This document shows, one piece after another, positions 9,758 through 23,400 of a DNA stretch of 64,000 nt. A program made the position numbers and the translations under genes. The notes beneath the pieces were generated by a model. It did no database searches. It was given only the letters and a program-made list of their open reading frames with translations, and was not told the DNA's origin. The DNA comes from Axinella damicornis (lineage: Eukaryota > Porifera > Demospongiae > Axinellida > Axinellidae). The DNA lies in contig OZ007507.1 of the NCBI GenBank assembly GCA_963931865.1, positions 2,634,077 through 2,698,076 of the forward strand. The letters are read 5' to 3'. The number at the start of each line of letters is the position of its first letter. The first letter of the stretch is position 1.

Positions 9758-10440
9758 GATGGGGTTGGTGCAAAACCTGGACTCTGGACTCTGGACTGGA
9801 CCGTGGACTGGACTCTGGACTGCATTTTGGACTGGATATTGGACTCAATCATTCATGGCCCAGAAGGCGGCATACAGAAGACCAAGCTGGTCCACAACAA
9901 ATACAACACACACACATATGATCAGTTGGTTCAAGCTCAACAGCTAGCACGCTCTGTTCCACTTCCATCAAGTGACCAGGGTTCTGATGTTGTCTGATAT
10001 CCGTAGAAATAATCCCGTAGGATAGAGCCCATCGTCAGCAGAGAACTTAACACACAATGTCGTCATCACAGGCACGAAATCAGTCTTGTAGCTCACTCAG
10101 ACCAGACAGCAAACTGTATAACAATCGACGGCACACGCTCTATTCTGCCAGGAACGACCAGATTCCCGATATTTGCCCCAGCAGAAATAATCCTGTAGGA
10201 TAGAGCCCCAGCCTCCACCAGCAGATCTCAGGGTAGCTACTCCACGTTGTCCCCACTTAAGTTCCCATAGGCATCCACTGAGAAAGAGATATAGCAACCT
10301 CCCGAGTCCGACATGCCTTCTGGGCCATGCGTACGAAGTCAAGTCCAATATCCGGTCCAAAATGCAGTCCAAAATGCAGTCCAGAGTCCAGTCCACGGTC
10401 CAGTCCAGAGTCCAGGTTTTGCACCAACCCATAGTAATGG
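9756..10440. mobile_element. TIR element with CTGGACT-rich ends
   Basis: Inverted repeats of about 115 bp at 9756-9870 and 10308-10440, rich in repeated TCTGGACT units and ending in GGCCCAGAAGGC. The interior contains a directly repeated motif (AATAATCC-GTAGGATAGAGCCC at about 10009-10031 and 10186-10207). Open frames across the repeat arms are low-complexity artefacts. Confidence 0.7.
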
Positions 10441-10513
10441 TAGCCATGGATCCTCATATGAACCAATCATGGATCCACTGGCAATACTCAATAAGCTTAC
10501 AGTGCAAATCCTA

Positions 10514-10561
10514 TAGTCTCAGAACCAGACCCTTCACGCGAAGGGTCTGGTTCCGAGACTA
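10514..10561. repeat. hairpin element (TAGTCTCG subtype)
   Basis: TAGTCTCAGAACCAGACCCTT pairs with its complement ending GGTTCCGAGACTA; only a 4-bp loop separates the arms. A lone half-site of the same subtype is at 9336-9356. Confidence 0.85.
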
Positions 10562-10563
10562 TG

Positions 10564-11446
10564 CAAATCCATGGTTGCTATGAGGCATCATGCAGGGTCA
10601 TGTTCATCCAGGATATCAATTTTGGGGGGTACGTAACCTCAGCATTTGGACTAGGCATGCATGTGGGCGTGTTTAGCTGCATGTGTAACTTGCTTGGTTT
10701 GGTTGTTGTCAGGTTGGGGGGAAGCACCACCTGGAAGAAACTAGCGCAGGCCTAGTTATGTGCATAAAATTTAACTCTTTCTCACACCCACATGCAGCTG
10801 TTATGATAAAATTAATAAGCAAGGAAGCAAGTCTTAGAGTTCATAACAATATTGTTACGAACTCTTGTCGGAAGTTAATCTTAGTCCCAGACCCAACCAA
10901 CCACAGCACAGATCAATTTTAGTATCGCGCTATACTGGAAGTGATATAATTATATGTACTGGATGGAAGGTCCATTAGGAATGAGTCTAGTCAGAAGTTA
11001 CAGGTATCCACAAGTTTGTCAATGCACTCTTTAGAGTACTGCCTCTGGCCAGCAACCTATTCTTTGATCTTCATTCCTCATTACAACCTTTTGTGGATAA
11101 CTGATTCAATGAAGGGACTGATCTAGGTAAAAGAAGTTTGTAATACAGATTGTGCCCATGGCAACAGACAAATTCTTACATGATAAGTGATCACACCTTC
11201 TTAGGGAAATTCCCTGTAGCATGCATAATGCTGAGGCTATGAAGTAGTTATGCTGGCATCATAAATTTAGAACCACTGGGAGCAGATCGGTGGGCCTATC
11301 TATAGGCCTTGACAAAAATTATAATTCACTTCCAAGTAGTTGCACAAACACACTTGGGCTGAGTTACAGTACAGTAACTAATTTGAGACAACTATACATA
11401 ACACAACATCAAGTACAAAGCTTACACGAGCAGTCACACATATCCA
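10564..11446. other. 3' flank of the kinesin gene
   Basis: No exon recognised. The right-hand part probably holds the kinesin 3' untranslated region on the minus strand; I could not pick a polyadenylation site with confidence. Confidence 0.4.
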
Positions 11447-14400
11447 CTACTGTTGTTTGCAATCTTGTGGCTCTGTCTCAACCTCCTCAGAACCTTCAAG
11501 GAGTGTCTGCTCCCAAATAAACTCACGGTTACCTCTCACCCTACGAGGCTCCAGTGGCACTACGTTCTCTGGTTCACTAGATACAACAGCTTCTTCTTTC
11601 CTTATTGCAACCGGTTTTAGAATGATGGGATCTGCTAGTGGGTCTGCCCTTGTGAAAGGTCTCCTCCTTTCAGGTTGAAGGTCCCTGTCAGGGTTGAAAG
11701 AGAGAATGGACCTCCGAGGTGCTTTAGGGGAGGGAAGCTTTTCTAGAGCGATGCTATTAGTTGAGGGTTGTGAGAAGGCACTGGAGGGTTGTGCGAAGGC
11801 GCGGGAGGGTTTTGCAAAGATGCTGGAGGGTTGTGATAAGGCACTGGAGGTGGACTGAGGGAGTGCAGGGTTGGAGTTCATATCTGAGGGAGGAAACAGT
11901 ATGCAAAAAGGCAGTCAGGATACTAGTACAAGACTGTATTTCCATTGGCATTGTCATATGTTGTAGGAAGAGTTCATAACAATAAGAGTGTGCAACTGCC
12001 ATATGGTATCAATTGCCACCATCTCGGCAGTATGACGTAGACCAATCAGTGGTAGTGTAGTAGCAGCTGCTGGCTCCTAAGTGTGAAATTGTGATTACCA
12101 CAGAGTTTACACAGCCTATGTACATGTTAACCACACTGTTTGGGGCGTCTTTATTCACTGGACTGGACTCACCCAAAAATCTGTAAAATTTCAGTGTAGG
12201 ACAGAAGCTAAGCATACTTATTCATTCACTAAAGTTGCTTGCATAGCCTGCTTTCTTCGAGTCGGTAGAGGTCAAAGGTCACGTGCATATTTAATAAGCT
12301 TCAATGAAAAGATTAGAAGAGCATTTGTTTACTGCAGAAATCGAACTCCAGCCTTTTGCTGAAGCATAGAAAACAGAACATAAATATCCCTCTATCATCC
12401 ACGACTAGACTGCGCAGCTCATTGCTGAAGCTCATTAAATATGCACGTGACCTTTGACCTCTACCGACTCTAGCAAAGACGCGAAAGCAGGCTGTGCAAG
12501 CAAATTTAGTATGCTTAGCTTCTGTCCTACACTGAAAAAGGCATTTTACAGATTTTTGGGTGAGTCCAGTCCACTCCAGTCCACTCCAGTCCAGTGAATA
12601 AAGACGCCCCACTGTGGTCTACGTCATACTGCCGAGATGGTGGTAGTGGATACCACATGGCAGTTGCACACTCTTATTGTTATGAACTCTTGGTTGTAGG
12701 TATGTTTATATAGCTATTGCACAATTGTACCTACCATCTTGCTGGTCAGAATTCACAGCCCCACACTTGCAATCAGCCTTGAGGCCCTGATACTTAGCAC
12801 GGAAGATGTTTCGTTGGTCTCTGTACCTCTTGAGCTCTTCCCTGCAATAATTATATATGAGGTGTGCATGAAGACGATTACCTCATGCTTGCTTGTATCA
12901 TGTCAGGCCTCCACCACCTTGAGTGTTTGCATACGTAACTCGCAAGCACATTGCTACCGTACGCATGCTGCACGAAGGCAGATATGTACGGTTCAACACC
13001 TTTGATGGAACGCTCGCTATGCACAAGGAAGACACTATTTACAGCACATGGCACCATTTCACTGTCTTCTATGTGGCTTCTTTCATCTGTTTCCACTCTC
13101 AGAAGAGTCTCCTTCATCGCAGGTAAGCCTACTATAGTTACATACAGCTAGCAAGAGTGCATAAGAAGTAGACTGTGCCAGTCTAATAACACATACCTCA
13201 CTCCATTCAACTTCTCCCTCTCAGCTATGAACTCGTCCTTAAGCTTCTGCACTCTGCTTTTTAGCTGATCATTCTGCCGTGCTAGCATCTGCTTCTCCTG
13301 CCTCATTTGGTGCAGGGCCACCCCTGTCACAAATCCTGATCCGTCTGTCACCAAACTTGTGCTCTCTGGTTGGTGAAGTAGAGATCAAAGGTTATGGCAA
13401 TTGCAGTGCTCAAATGCATACAATTACTCAATTCCAGCTGGTAATGGTTTTGAGCGTACTATAAATGTGATACCGTTTATCCTCTCTAATCAGTGGTTCT
13501 TGGGGTTCAGCGATATGTTGAACCATGCACATGATAATGAATGAGTGTACCTGATGGCCACACAGCCTGGCATTGGATCTTTGTCCTTAGCCGAGCATTC
13601 TCTTTCCTCACTTCTTGCAACCTATAGCAGTACAATTTTTAACACTAATCATAGCACGTGACATCACACCACTTGGCTGTCAAAGGGCATTCTCTTTCCA
13701 TTGGAAATTATTGCAGGAGGGGAGAGAAATGAGAGTAAGGCATGAGTAAAAGGTTTACCAGTAAGTTACTTCGTGTAATCGCAGCAAGGAGTTCACTGAT
13801 ACCTGCTTGCTCAGCACCTGCACTGTTGCTGACACACTGATGAAATATTGGTCTCCAGAAATGGACGATGCCTTACCTTTGCTCATTGGTAAATGGCTAG
13901 TTTCTAAGCGGAATGAGGCGATAATAGTCTTGTAGTTAGTACATTTGTTTTCCAGTCTCTGTAGCTTGCATCTGTGTACAGTGGAGCACCAGCAGGCAGC
14001 ATAGCTGAGCAGAGGACCAGGGTTGACAATGTAAAAGGATACTAGCCCACAAAACAAAAGCAGAGGGTGGGTGACAACGAGAGAGTGAAAGGAGATGATG
14101 AGTTGGCAAACAGTGGCCTATCTTGATTGAATTCCTTATAGAGTTAAATTGCACACATATACATATACAAACTCTAGCTCAGTATTGTACATACACATGT
14201 ACATACCCTATGTATACAGATGATTTTCCCACCCCAGACCCACAACCTAGATGTCTTATGCCAGCTGGGTACTGTCCCACAGCTAAGCTAGAAGAGGAGA
14301 ACCCAGAGAATTGCCTTTGTGACATCACATCACACAGTGACATAACCAAAATGAGCAATGACAACACAAATGAGTATTGCTTACTGCAGTTCTGCTGTTT

Positions 14401-17400
14401 CAGCTGCTAAACTGCTCTTGCTTTCGCTCTCCATTTTCATGAGCTGGCGAAATGGTAAGAAAGAGAGACAAGTGCCAAATCAAATCTGGGGTTAGTCCAA
14501 TCTCATGCTTCATGGCTGACTAGCATGCCAGACTAAAGTTGTTCTCCTTTGCATGTAGCAGCCGGTTTTGTTTAGATTGTATGATGATGTGTTTGATGAT
14601 GTGTTTGATGATGTGTTTAGATATGATGATGTGTTTAGACATGACTATGCAATAAGCTAACAGCAACTGATCTACATATCCAGCAAAAAAGTGGACCTCA
14701 GGCATACAGCAACCACCTGCTTGAGACGGTAAGCATTAACGTAGGATCTGAAAGCTCCAAGAAAGTGTACTTTGCGATCGTCATGTTTCAAGACTCTACA
14801 ACAAGAAATCTTGTCATCTCAGTCCGGTGTTCCTTGGTTGGGTTGATTGAGGCCAAGTTCTGACACAACTCACTGGCAAACTCTTTCTGTCATGTTTGAC
14901 CTGCATACATTGATTTAAGGTCTAGCATTTACTTCAGGAATGAAATAGAGGTTGTTGTATAGGATTATACCAACTTTTCCTTTCAACTGGGTTTTCTTGC
15001 AAGGTATTATTCTTAGCTTCTCACTTGCTGCTCCAGAGTACATTCCCGCTGACGTGCTTTCTGGACATCCAATTCCATTTGCTGACAGAGAGAGGAGGAA
15101 AGGAGGGGGAGGAAGGAGGGAGGGAAAGGGGAGACAAGGAAGGAGAGGGAGGGAGGGAGGGAGGGAGGGAAAGGGGAGACAAGGAAGGAGAGAGAGGGAG
15201 GGAAGGAGGGAAGAATTAAAACCGAAATCTACAACATTGAACATAAAGCTACAAATGACGGCATGCCATCAGAGCTTACAGTTCTTCTCAAGGTCATAGG
15301 GTGGTTAATTCAGATGTACATGCAACATACACACACCTCATAACTCTTCTGAAATCTCAAATCATCCTCCTTTCTCATCCTTTCAACCTCAGCTAGCTGC
15401 GCAGTGAGGAAGACAAACAACACACAACGATTACATTACATCTTACACTCCTGGTAGGGGAAAAATTGTGCCGCGTAAATAATCTAATTAATTAATATAA
15501 TTAATGTAAATAACTCGTTCGAGTGATACGAATGGCGTACGAAGATTCTGACTACACCTTCATGATCGCTATCATGCACTGTCCCAACTGTACAATTTTG
15601 GTGCTAAAACTCACCTTGGTGGTGGAGATACAAGCGATTTTGTTGTGCCGTCGGCCGCCATTGCTCGATCGCTCTCTTCGACGTTGGTTGCCAGTACAGT
15701 CTTACGAAGGCCCCACAAAGATTCTGACCACACGGCCGTGATCGCTGTCGTTCACTGACGCTTACATGCCGAAACCCACCGTGCTGGCTAAGTTGTGAGT
15801 GCTGTAATAATGTCTTGTCTTCCTTTTGGTCGCCATTGCACGTGGCATGTGCGTTAATTGGAACGAATTGCAATACTTATCTTGCGCTACGCGATACGGC
15901 AGGTTGCAGCGCGGCGCGGCTACTTTATGAATGGTACTTGAGAGCACTCTAAATCATTTCTGATCTTCCCTGTATATAGCTATCATGGTACTCATGTGAT
16001 GTGTGACAATTGGAACGAACTGTCACACTTAGCTTGTGCTACCATTTAACCGCGGCTACCAGGAGTGCGGTTGCCCCTCGAATATGTCAGCAATAATTAT
16101 GTACGTATATGACACAGGCATGACCAGCTTATGTAAAGTGACAAGCATGTGCAGAGGCAGCCCAACAATTCAGTGCACAAATTCCATGCTTTACTCAACC
16201 AAAAGGTCACATCAGTATGGACAGGAAATGGAATCTCCTTCCTAGTTTCACTACACTCAAGTGAATGTACAAGCGTCATAGGCTGTACATGCTTAACTGC
16301 CCTGTGAATGAGGTCACATACGTACATACCTTGGCGGTGAGTTCTGCAGTCTTCACTTTCAGTTGGTCGTCCACAGCAGCAGAGTCCTGCAAAAACGTGC
16401 ATATACATATACACAGTGACATCACTTGCCCTGGATATCAGGAGTGCCTAATGATCAGCTTCCCTTGTCATCATGCACTTCTGTGGATATGCCACTAGCC
16501 CAGGTCCATGTGTTTCCGCTCAAGCAAATATTTCCACCCTCCCAACCACATGTATTTACTATTTGCAACCTACTGCAGTGGCAGCGAGCAGACAAAACCT
16601 GGGAATGGAGTCCTGAGGTTAGCCTTACTTGCTCAGAGGTTGAGAGTTGCTGCTGGAGGTGTCGAACTCTCCAGTCCATCCTGCTGGCATATTGCTGTGT
16701 GTGTGTGTGTGTGTTCATAGCCTAGAAACCAGTCTGCTTTCTTAGAATGGGCGATACCATTTTCATTTTGTCCGCTTACTGACTGTTGTATTTGATATTG
16801 CCCACACACAAACAATGCGATATCATTCTATTCCATAATCTTGCTCATGGGGGGATAGCCTGGGAATGAGGCTAACAATACATTGTGCCCACTATACATA
16901 CAATATGATGGCTGCTATAGCTAGGTAACTCACCTCATACTCTGTTGATAGCAACTGAAACTGTTCCTTGGTAGATGTGCACTGCACAAAGGGATGCACA
17001 TGATGTGTTCAACATGATCACATACAATTACACCCTTAGATGTGACTTTATGTGAGTGTACGTATAATATTCCGGAAAGAGAGTCTGAGTGCATGTGAGC
17101 TCCATGGCACCCATATCTACAAACCCATTCACCAATACGTTTGGGAAGTGCTGCTTGGCAAGTGTGCGGATCAAAATTAATCTCCACTGTGGAAAAACCA
17201 CTCATCACTAGTTAGCATTCTCCTATATCAACTTTCACTACCTAACTTCAGGTGCTTACATGTGCATTTGTACACCATACAACAACAAACAGGGTACAGT
17301 AGGTCAGTTACCTGCTGCCTCAAGCTCTCAATGAGCTGTGTATTCTCACCAAGAGAGGCCCTCATTGTATCAGCCTGCACCAGGAGAACACAAGCACTTA

Positions 17401-20400
17401 ACTAGACTGTATTCATGCAATACTTATCCTTGTTTGTTGTACAACCGGTCATGGTAATCATCTAGTAAGATCTCTACTTACATTTCTACAATCTAGCTTG
17501 GTTCTAGATCTTGTGCAATTGTGCAAAACCTCACAGGTTCTTGCTAGGTGTAAGCAACTCAAGCAACTTCTGCGTGGAATGCTTAGGCTAACAAGTTCTA
17601 ATATTATCTATGGTCACAGCTATGGGTGAATTACAGTACCTGCTCTCTCAAGGTCTCAATCAGCTGTGATTTCTCATCCAGAGAGGCCCTCATCTTGGCC
17701 TCCTCGCTACCAGCCTGCACCAGGGAAAAATTTTCTTGCAAGTTACATTGTATAGCGTATAGTTCTCGCAAGACTACCATCAATTTCTTGCACATATGAA
17801 AACATCTTGACCTTCTAGTAAGGAGATAATTACTGCGAGAGAAACCCAATCTTGCAAGAAACGTCTACATGGGATGTTGAATGTTTAAGAATACACAACA
17901 ATGCATGACTTCTCGGTTTCTCACTTGCTGCTCTCGTGTGGCAATCTGTTCCTCTAGAGCACATGCCCTCTCACTTGCCTTCTGAAAGTCTAACGCCATA
18001 TGCTGACAGGGAGGGAAGGAAGTGGGAGGGACAGACATAGAGAGGGAGGGAGGGAGAAAGGAGGGACGGAGGGAGAGAGGGAAGGAGGGAGAGGCAGTAA
18101 ATGGACGGAACAATGAAAAACAGAACATCTGGAGAAATGGACATGAACTGTGTACGTACATAATACACACACAGGACAAATGAAAGTTGTCCAGACAAAA
18201 TATTAAAAGTTGAATCAAAATTTGACCGGAAATTGGTCATTTTGTTTGGACATTAGACAATATTGCCCGGATTATGTCTTGTGTCAGCTGTTATCATAAG
18301 CCCTGCACATACACACTAGCCTTGTTCCCAGGCGGCTCCACCTCCATCCTTGATCACTTGCAGTATGCAACTACCAAGGGGAAGGCCTGGGGGATTTGGT
18401 CATGTGTGGTGACGTAAGGTAGAGACACACAGAGGGCGTACCTGCCCATAATGATTCCGTTTCTCATCTACCCATCCATGGCGTCGTGAGCAACGAATGT
18501 GCCTTGTGAACGCTCTGGCCTCCATCCTTGGACTAACTACAATAAAGGGCTTTGAGGATCCAAGTCGGGCACCACCCTCCATGTGTCTTCCTGACGTGAC
18601 TAAATCTCCCAGGCCTTCCCCCTCTGTATATGCATGCTGCAAGCAACCAAGACTGGAGGTGGGAACGGCCTACATACACACACCTCATAATTTTTCTGAA
18701 ATCTCAAATCATCCTCCTTTCTCATCCTTTCAGCCTCAGTTAGCTGTGCAGTGAGGGAGGGGGGATGGCAAACAGAGCACAACCATCACATCAAATAACA
18801 CAACACAGCTGTGAATTGTCATATACGTGCATGTAGTGTAACTGCCAATTCGCTGGAACCAGCGAGTTGCACCAACAATGTGTGGAGTGTATGAGTTTCT
18901 GCAAGTACAGTAACTTTGAGGTCAAGTAGCTCAACCATTCAGGCCAAGAGCACTAATGCAATCGATCAGATGGTCCAATATATAAGTCTAGACAGGAAGT
19001 GCAATCGTTTTCATTGCCGAATACATTAGTAGGCGAGGCTCTGAATGAGAGATCTATTCTCATGATGTACGCATGATGGTAGCTCAAGTTCTCAACCTTG
19101 GGGATGTGAACGAGCATGAAGGGCAAGGGCCTTCAGGGCTTGCAGAGCTAGAGCAGCTATGTATGTACTTGTGGCATTGAGCAGTGAATGTATCCTAGCT
19201 ATTGTCTGTAAACGAGGTCACATACGTACGTACGTATACCTTGGTGGTGAGTTCTGCAGTCTTTGTCTTCAGTTCACTGTTCACAGCAGCAGAGTCCTGC
19301 AACAGAGTGCAACATGTACACAGTGACATCACCTGTCCTAGCGCAGGTTTGTAAAGTAAGTGTATTACACTGCCTGAAGTCATCGTGGGGACAAAACCTG
19401 TGTGGAAGAGGTTAGCCTCACCTGCTCAGAGGTGGCAAGCTGCTGCTGGAGGTGTCTAACTGTCCCTTCCGTCCTGCTGACATATTCCTGAGTGTGTGTG
19501 TGTGTTTCTGAGTGTTCATATATAGCCTTGGACTAGAGCTGGGACAATATATTGATTTTGCAATATATCGTCCATCTATGTACCCAATATCAATATCAAT
19601 ACGGCTTACTTAATATCGATGTACCGATATCAAATCGATTTGGCAATTATTGAGTGCATATCTTTCACATGCGCTGTTCCAGTTTTGGTCAATTGTTACA
19701 TGTATGTGAAAATGTACAGTTGTGTGAGCCGTATGCTACTGGATACCAATCCAACCCACTACCCAATATATCGATATATCGGCAATATTAAGTTCACAAT
19801 AATCGCTTGGACCCAGGCTCTCTCTTTAATAATGGGGGGCTCTCTTGCACATCACCTGACAATCGCCCTACACCAATCTTGAGGTGCATTCTGACCTATT
19901 CCTCATCTTGTATGAAACCTTACTACTTTCTGAGGACACAACCCTGCACATGGTACCTTCAATGCTCGGAGCCGAGTATTTACAGTATTCCATTCCATTT
20001 GTTCAATGGGGACAGTCTGGGAATGAGGCTAACAGACTTTGCGCCCACTACTGTACACAGTACGTATATGTCGATCACTTGATAACCCACCTCATACTCT
20101 CTTGTTACTGACTGGTGCTGTTTCTTGGTAGATGTACACTGCACAAAGGGAAAACTCGTGCACGTGATGTGTACATTTAACATATACCCATATATAGGTG
20201 TAGCTTTGTGGTGCTTGGCAACAAAACTTTGCCAGTACATTTGTGCAGATCAAGTCTCCACAGTGGAAGTGGATAAAATCACGGAGCACTGCACTCATCA
20301 TGCTAGTGAGATTACCCACCGAAGGCAGCATGGTATGGGCTTATTCCCTGACAATTACAGTGGTGAAGGTTAACCATGGCAGCATGTACACAACTTAGCT

Positions 20401-23400
20401 GAGAACACGACTAACTTAACATGTGCTTACATACACTGCAAACATACACGTACAACAGTACACGCACGTGTAGTCACAGTTACCTGCTCTCTCAAGGTCT
20501 CAATCAGCTGTGATTTCTCATCCAGAGAGGCCCTCATCTCGGCCTCGTCGCTACCAGCCTGCACCAAGGAAAACACTCTTAGCGAGACTGTGGTCATGGA
20601 ATACTAAAGCCCAGTGTGTCAGTGGTTACACCTTGGCACATGGCACAACAGGTATCATGTATCCATTTGAAAGGATCGAGTGGCATTTCACAATCCATTT
20701 TGTGACTATCTATCTGCCCAGCATCAGACTACGCAGGTACAGAAGGGAGCAGTAGCTGAAGTCCACCAGTACAAAATGCTAATGACGATGTGAAGTTCTC
20801 ACGGTATTGTGGATGTCACGAAGCTCTCACGATGTCATAAAGTTATCACGACGTCACAAAGTTCTCATGACACCATGAAGCTCCAACGACATTGTGAGTC
20901 GCTCAGGGCAAAGGAAGCTACCTGTAATATTATACGATTCTGTAGATCTTGCAAGACTGACTACCTTCAGATAAACAAGCTCTTGCAAGATATAGTGATA
21001 GCATCATAACGTTCTTGCAGAATGACTTGCAAGAAGCGGCAGTCGGTGTGGTAACCATCTTGAAAGATCCGGTAAGGACTCGCGATATTGCAACAGAATC
21101 TGGCTTGGTTCTGGATCTCGTGCGATCGTGCAAGCCCTGGCAGATTCTTACAAAGATTTGCAAGCCACTTCTACTGCATGCATGGGATGCTGCATGTTTG
21201 TAGGATCTACAGCATCTCACTTGCTGTTGCTGTTGTTCCAGGGCAGTTGCCTGCTCACGTGCCTTCTGGACATCCAATGCCATTTGCTGACAGAGAAAGA
21301 TGGAGGGAGAGTAAGGAGGGGAGGAGAGGACGGAGGGAAGGGAGGGAGGGAAGGGAGGGGAGGGAGGAACAACAAATACAAGTTTGCTGAAGTGAAGAAC
21401 TGAACATGAAGATATGCAAGTACATCAAGAGCGCTTAAGCGCAATCTACTTATGAACTCTTGATGTACATACAACACACACCTCATAACTCTTCTGAAAT
21501 CTCAAATCATCCTCCTTTCTCATCCGTTCAGCCTCAGCTAGCTGTGTAGTGAGGGAGGGGGCATGACAGGCACCAATACATCATCATTCATCACACAGGA
21601 ATTGTAACATAACTACGCATATGTACAATGTATATGGAATTCGTGCCAATAAAACAATAGTAAGAAGCAGCTGATGCAAGCGAGTTCCACACTCCTCTGC
21701 ACCATCACTGTACGGAGTGCATACACGCTCCTGCCTGCACAGTGACCCTTGTGCAGTTCAAAGGTCATGAATGCAGTCAAGATAGCGGATCTGACAAGGA
21801 GGCGGCCTGGGAACGAGGCTGCAGTGAGTGCACTCACATACATGTAAAATAATGTGGCACACTTGAAGTGGTCAAAAAGGCTAGCAATTTAGTACACAAA
21901 TTCCACAGTTTGATCAAGTGCTTATTAATAATAACTGCCCTGTGAATGAGGTCACATACAATGTACATGTACGTACCTTGGCAGTGAGTTCTGTAGTCTT
22001 TACCTTCAGTTGGTCGTCCACAGCAGCAGAGTCCTGCAAGAAAGGGCATACATGTACACAGTGACATCACTTGCCCTGGATATCGGATGATCAGCAAGTG
22101 TGCTACACTGCCTCCAGTTAGAGTGAGGGACAAAACCTGTGTGGAAGAGGTTAGCCTCACCTGCTCAGAGGTGGCAAGCTGCTGCTGGAGGTGTCTAACT
22201 GTCCCCTCCATCCTGCTGACATACTCCTGAGTGTGTGTTTGTGAGTGTGTCCGAGTGATCATAGCCTTGGACCCAGGCTCTCTCTTCAATAATGGGGGAG
22301 GAGAGACCATGGCTTTCTTGCACATGCACCTGACGATCATCGCCCTACACCAATCTTGAGGTGCATTCTGACCTATTCCTCCCAACAGCGTATCTTGTAT
22401 GAAACCTTACTACTTTCTGTGGACACAACCCTGCACATGGTAAGTTACATGGTACCTTCAATGCCCAGAGTGGAGGAGTATTTACAGTATTCCATTCCAT
22501 TTGTTCAACGGGGAGAGCGTGGGAATGAGGCTAACAAACTTTGCGCCCACTACTGTACACAGTACGTATATGTCGACCACTTGATAACCCACCTCATACT
22601 CTCTTGTTACTGACAGGTGCTGTTTCTTGGTAGCAGTACACTGCACAAAGGGAAAACTCGTGCACGTGATGTGTACATTCAACATATACCCATATATAGG
22701 TGTGGCTTTATGTGTGTGGTGTAGGCCTGAGGATATTATTCTCCAAAAATAGCCCATTACTCTATTCTTGTATTCTCACAAAATACGAGTATTATTCTTT
22801 CTCAAGCAACAGTTATGCTCAACAAAACGTGTATTATTCTCAATTCTTCAACTTCCGTGGTCTCGATATATCAGCAGGATCAGCTGCGCGAAGGCGACTC
22901 AGAAACGTAGGGGGCGCAGCGTCTGGCTCTTGGTCTGAGTCGACACAGACTGGGTCAACAGACACAACACTTGCCGCACTCATTTCACTACTGTCCGCCA
23001 TTTTGACCTTACCACATGGCCACGTGTTAGACTTCCGGAAGAGAAATTAGATTATTCCTCTAAAACTTCCAGATTATTAAATTCTTCCGTCAGCCTATTA
23101 TTATTCCCAGCATAAAATCCTCAGGCCTAGTGTGGTGCTTGGCAACAAAACTTTGCCAGTACGTTTGTGCAGATGAAGTCTCCAGTGGAAGTGATAAAAT
23201 CACGGAGCACTGCACTCATCATGCTAGTGAGATTCCCCACCGAAGGCAGCATGGTATGGGCTTATTCCCTGGCAATTTACACAGTGGTGAAGGTTAACCA
23301 TGGCAGCATGTACACAACTCTAAAGAACTACGTTAAACACCTGGAAACTTTAGTTACATACACTGCAAACATACACATGTACAACAGTACAGGACATGTA

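Larger units (their letters stand above)
15025..16386 (-). repeat. kinesin tail module 6, partial (exons a-c)
   Basis: Exons a 16386-16330, b 15396-15337, c 15081-15025 (residues 1419-1476). Exon c is shortened to 57 nt ([19 protein letters not shown]). No d, e or f follows; phase leads directly to the exon at 14443-14385 ([12 protein letters not shown]). Confidence 0.8.
16629..19296 (-). repeat. kinesin tail module 5 (seven exons, d duplicated)
   Basis: Exons a 19296-19240, b 18743-18684, c 18002-17925, d 17714-17640, an extra d-like exon 17374-17312 ([21 protein letters not shown] in two blocks), e 16981-16934, f 16694-16629 (residues 1270-1418). The extra exon shows that single exons as well as whole modules have duplicated. 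Confidence 0.82.

Noticed and set aside
14717..14900. A possible kinesin exon encoding [20 protein letters not shown] and a 27-nt one encoding VKHDRKSLP.
   Set aside because: No acceptor gives the phase needed to follow exon c6 (phase 0), while c6 joins the exon at 14443-14385 in frame. Left out, though a rare alternative exon is possible.
22700..23050. A 116-codon plus-strand frame.
   Set aside because: It falls almost wholly within the hAT-like MITE and has no recognisable domain.
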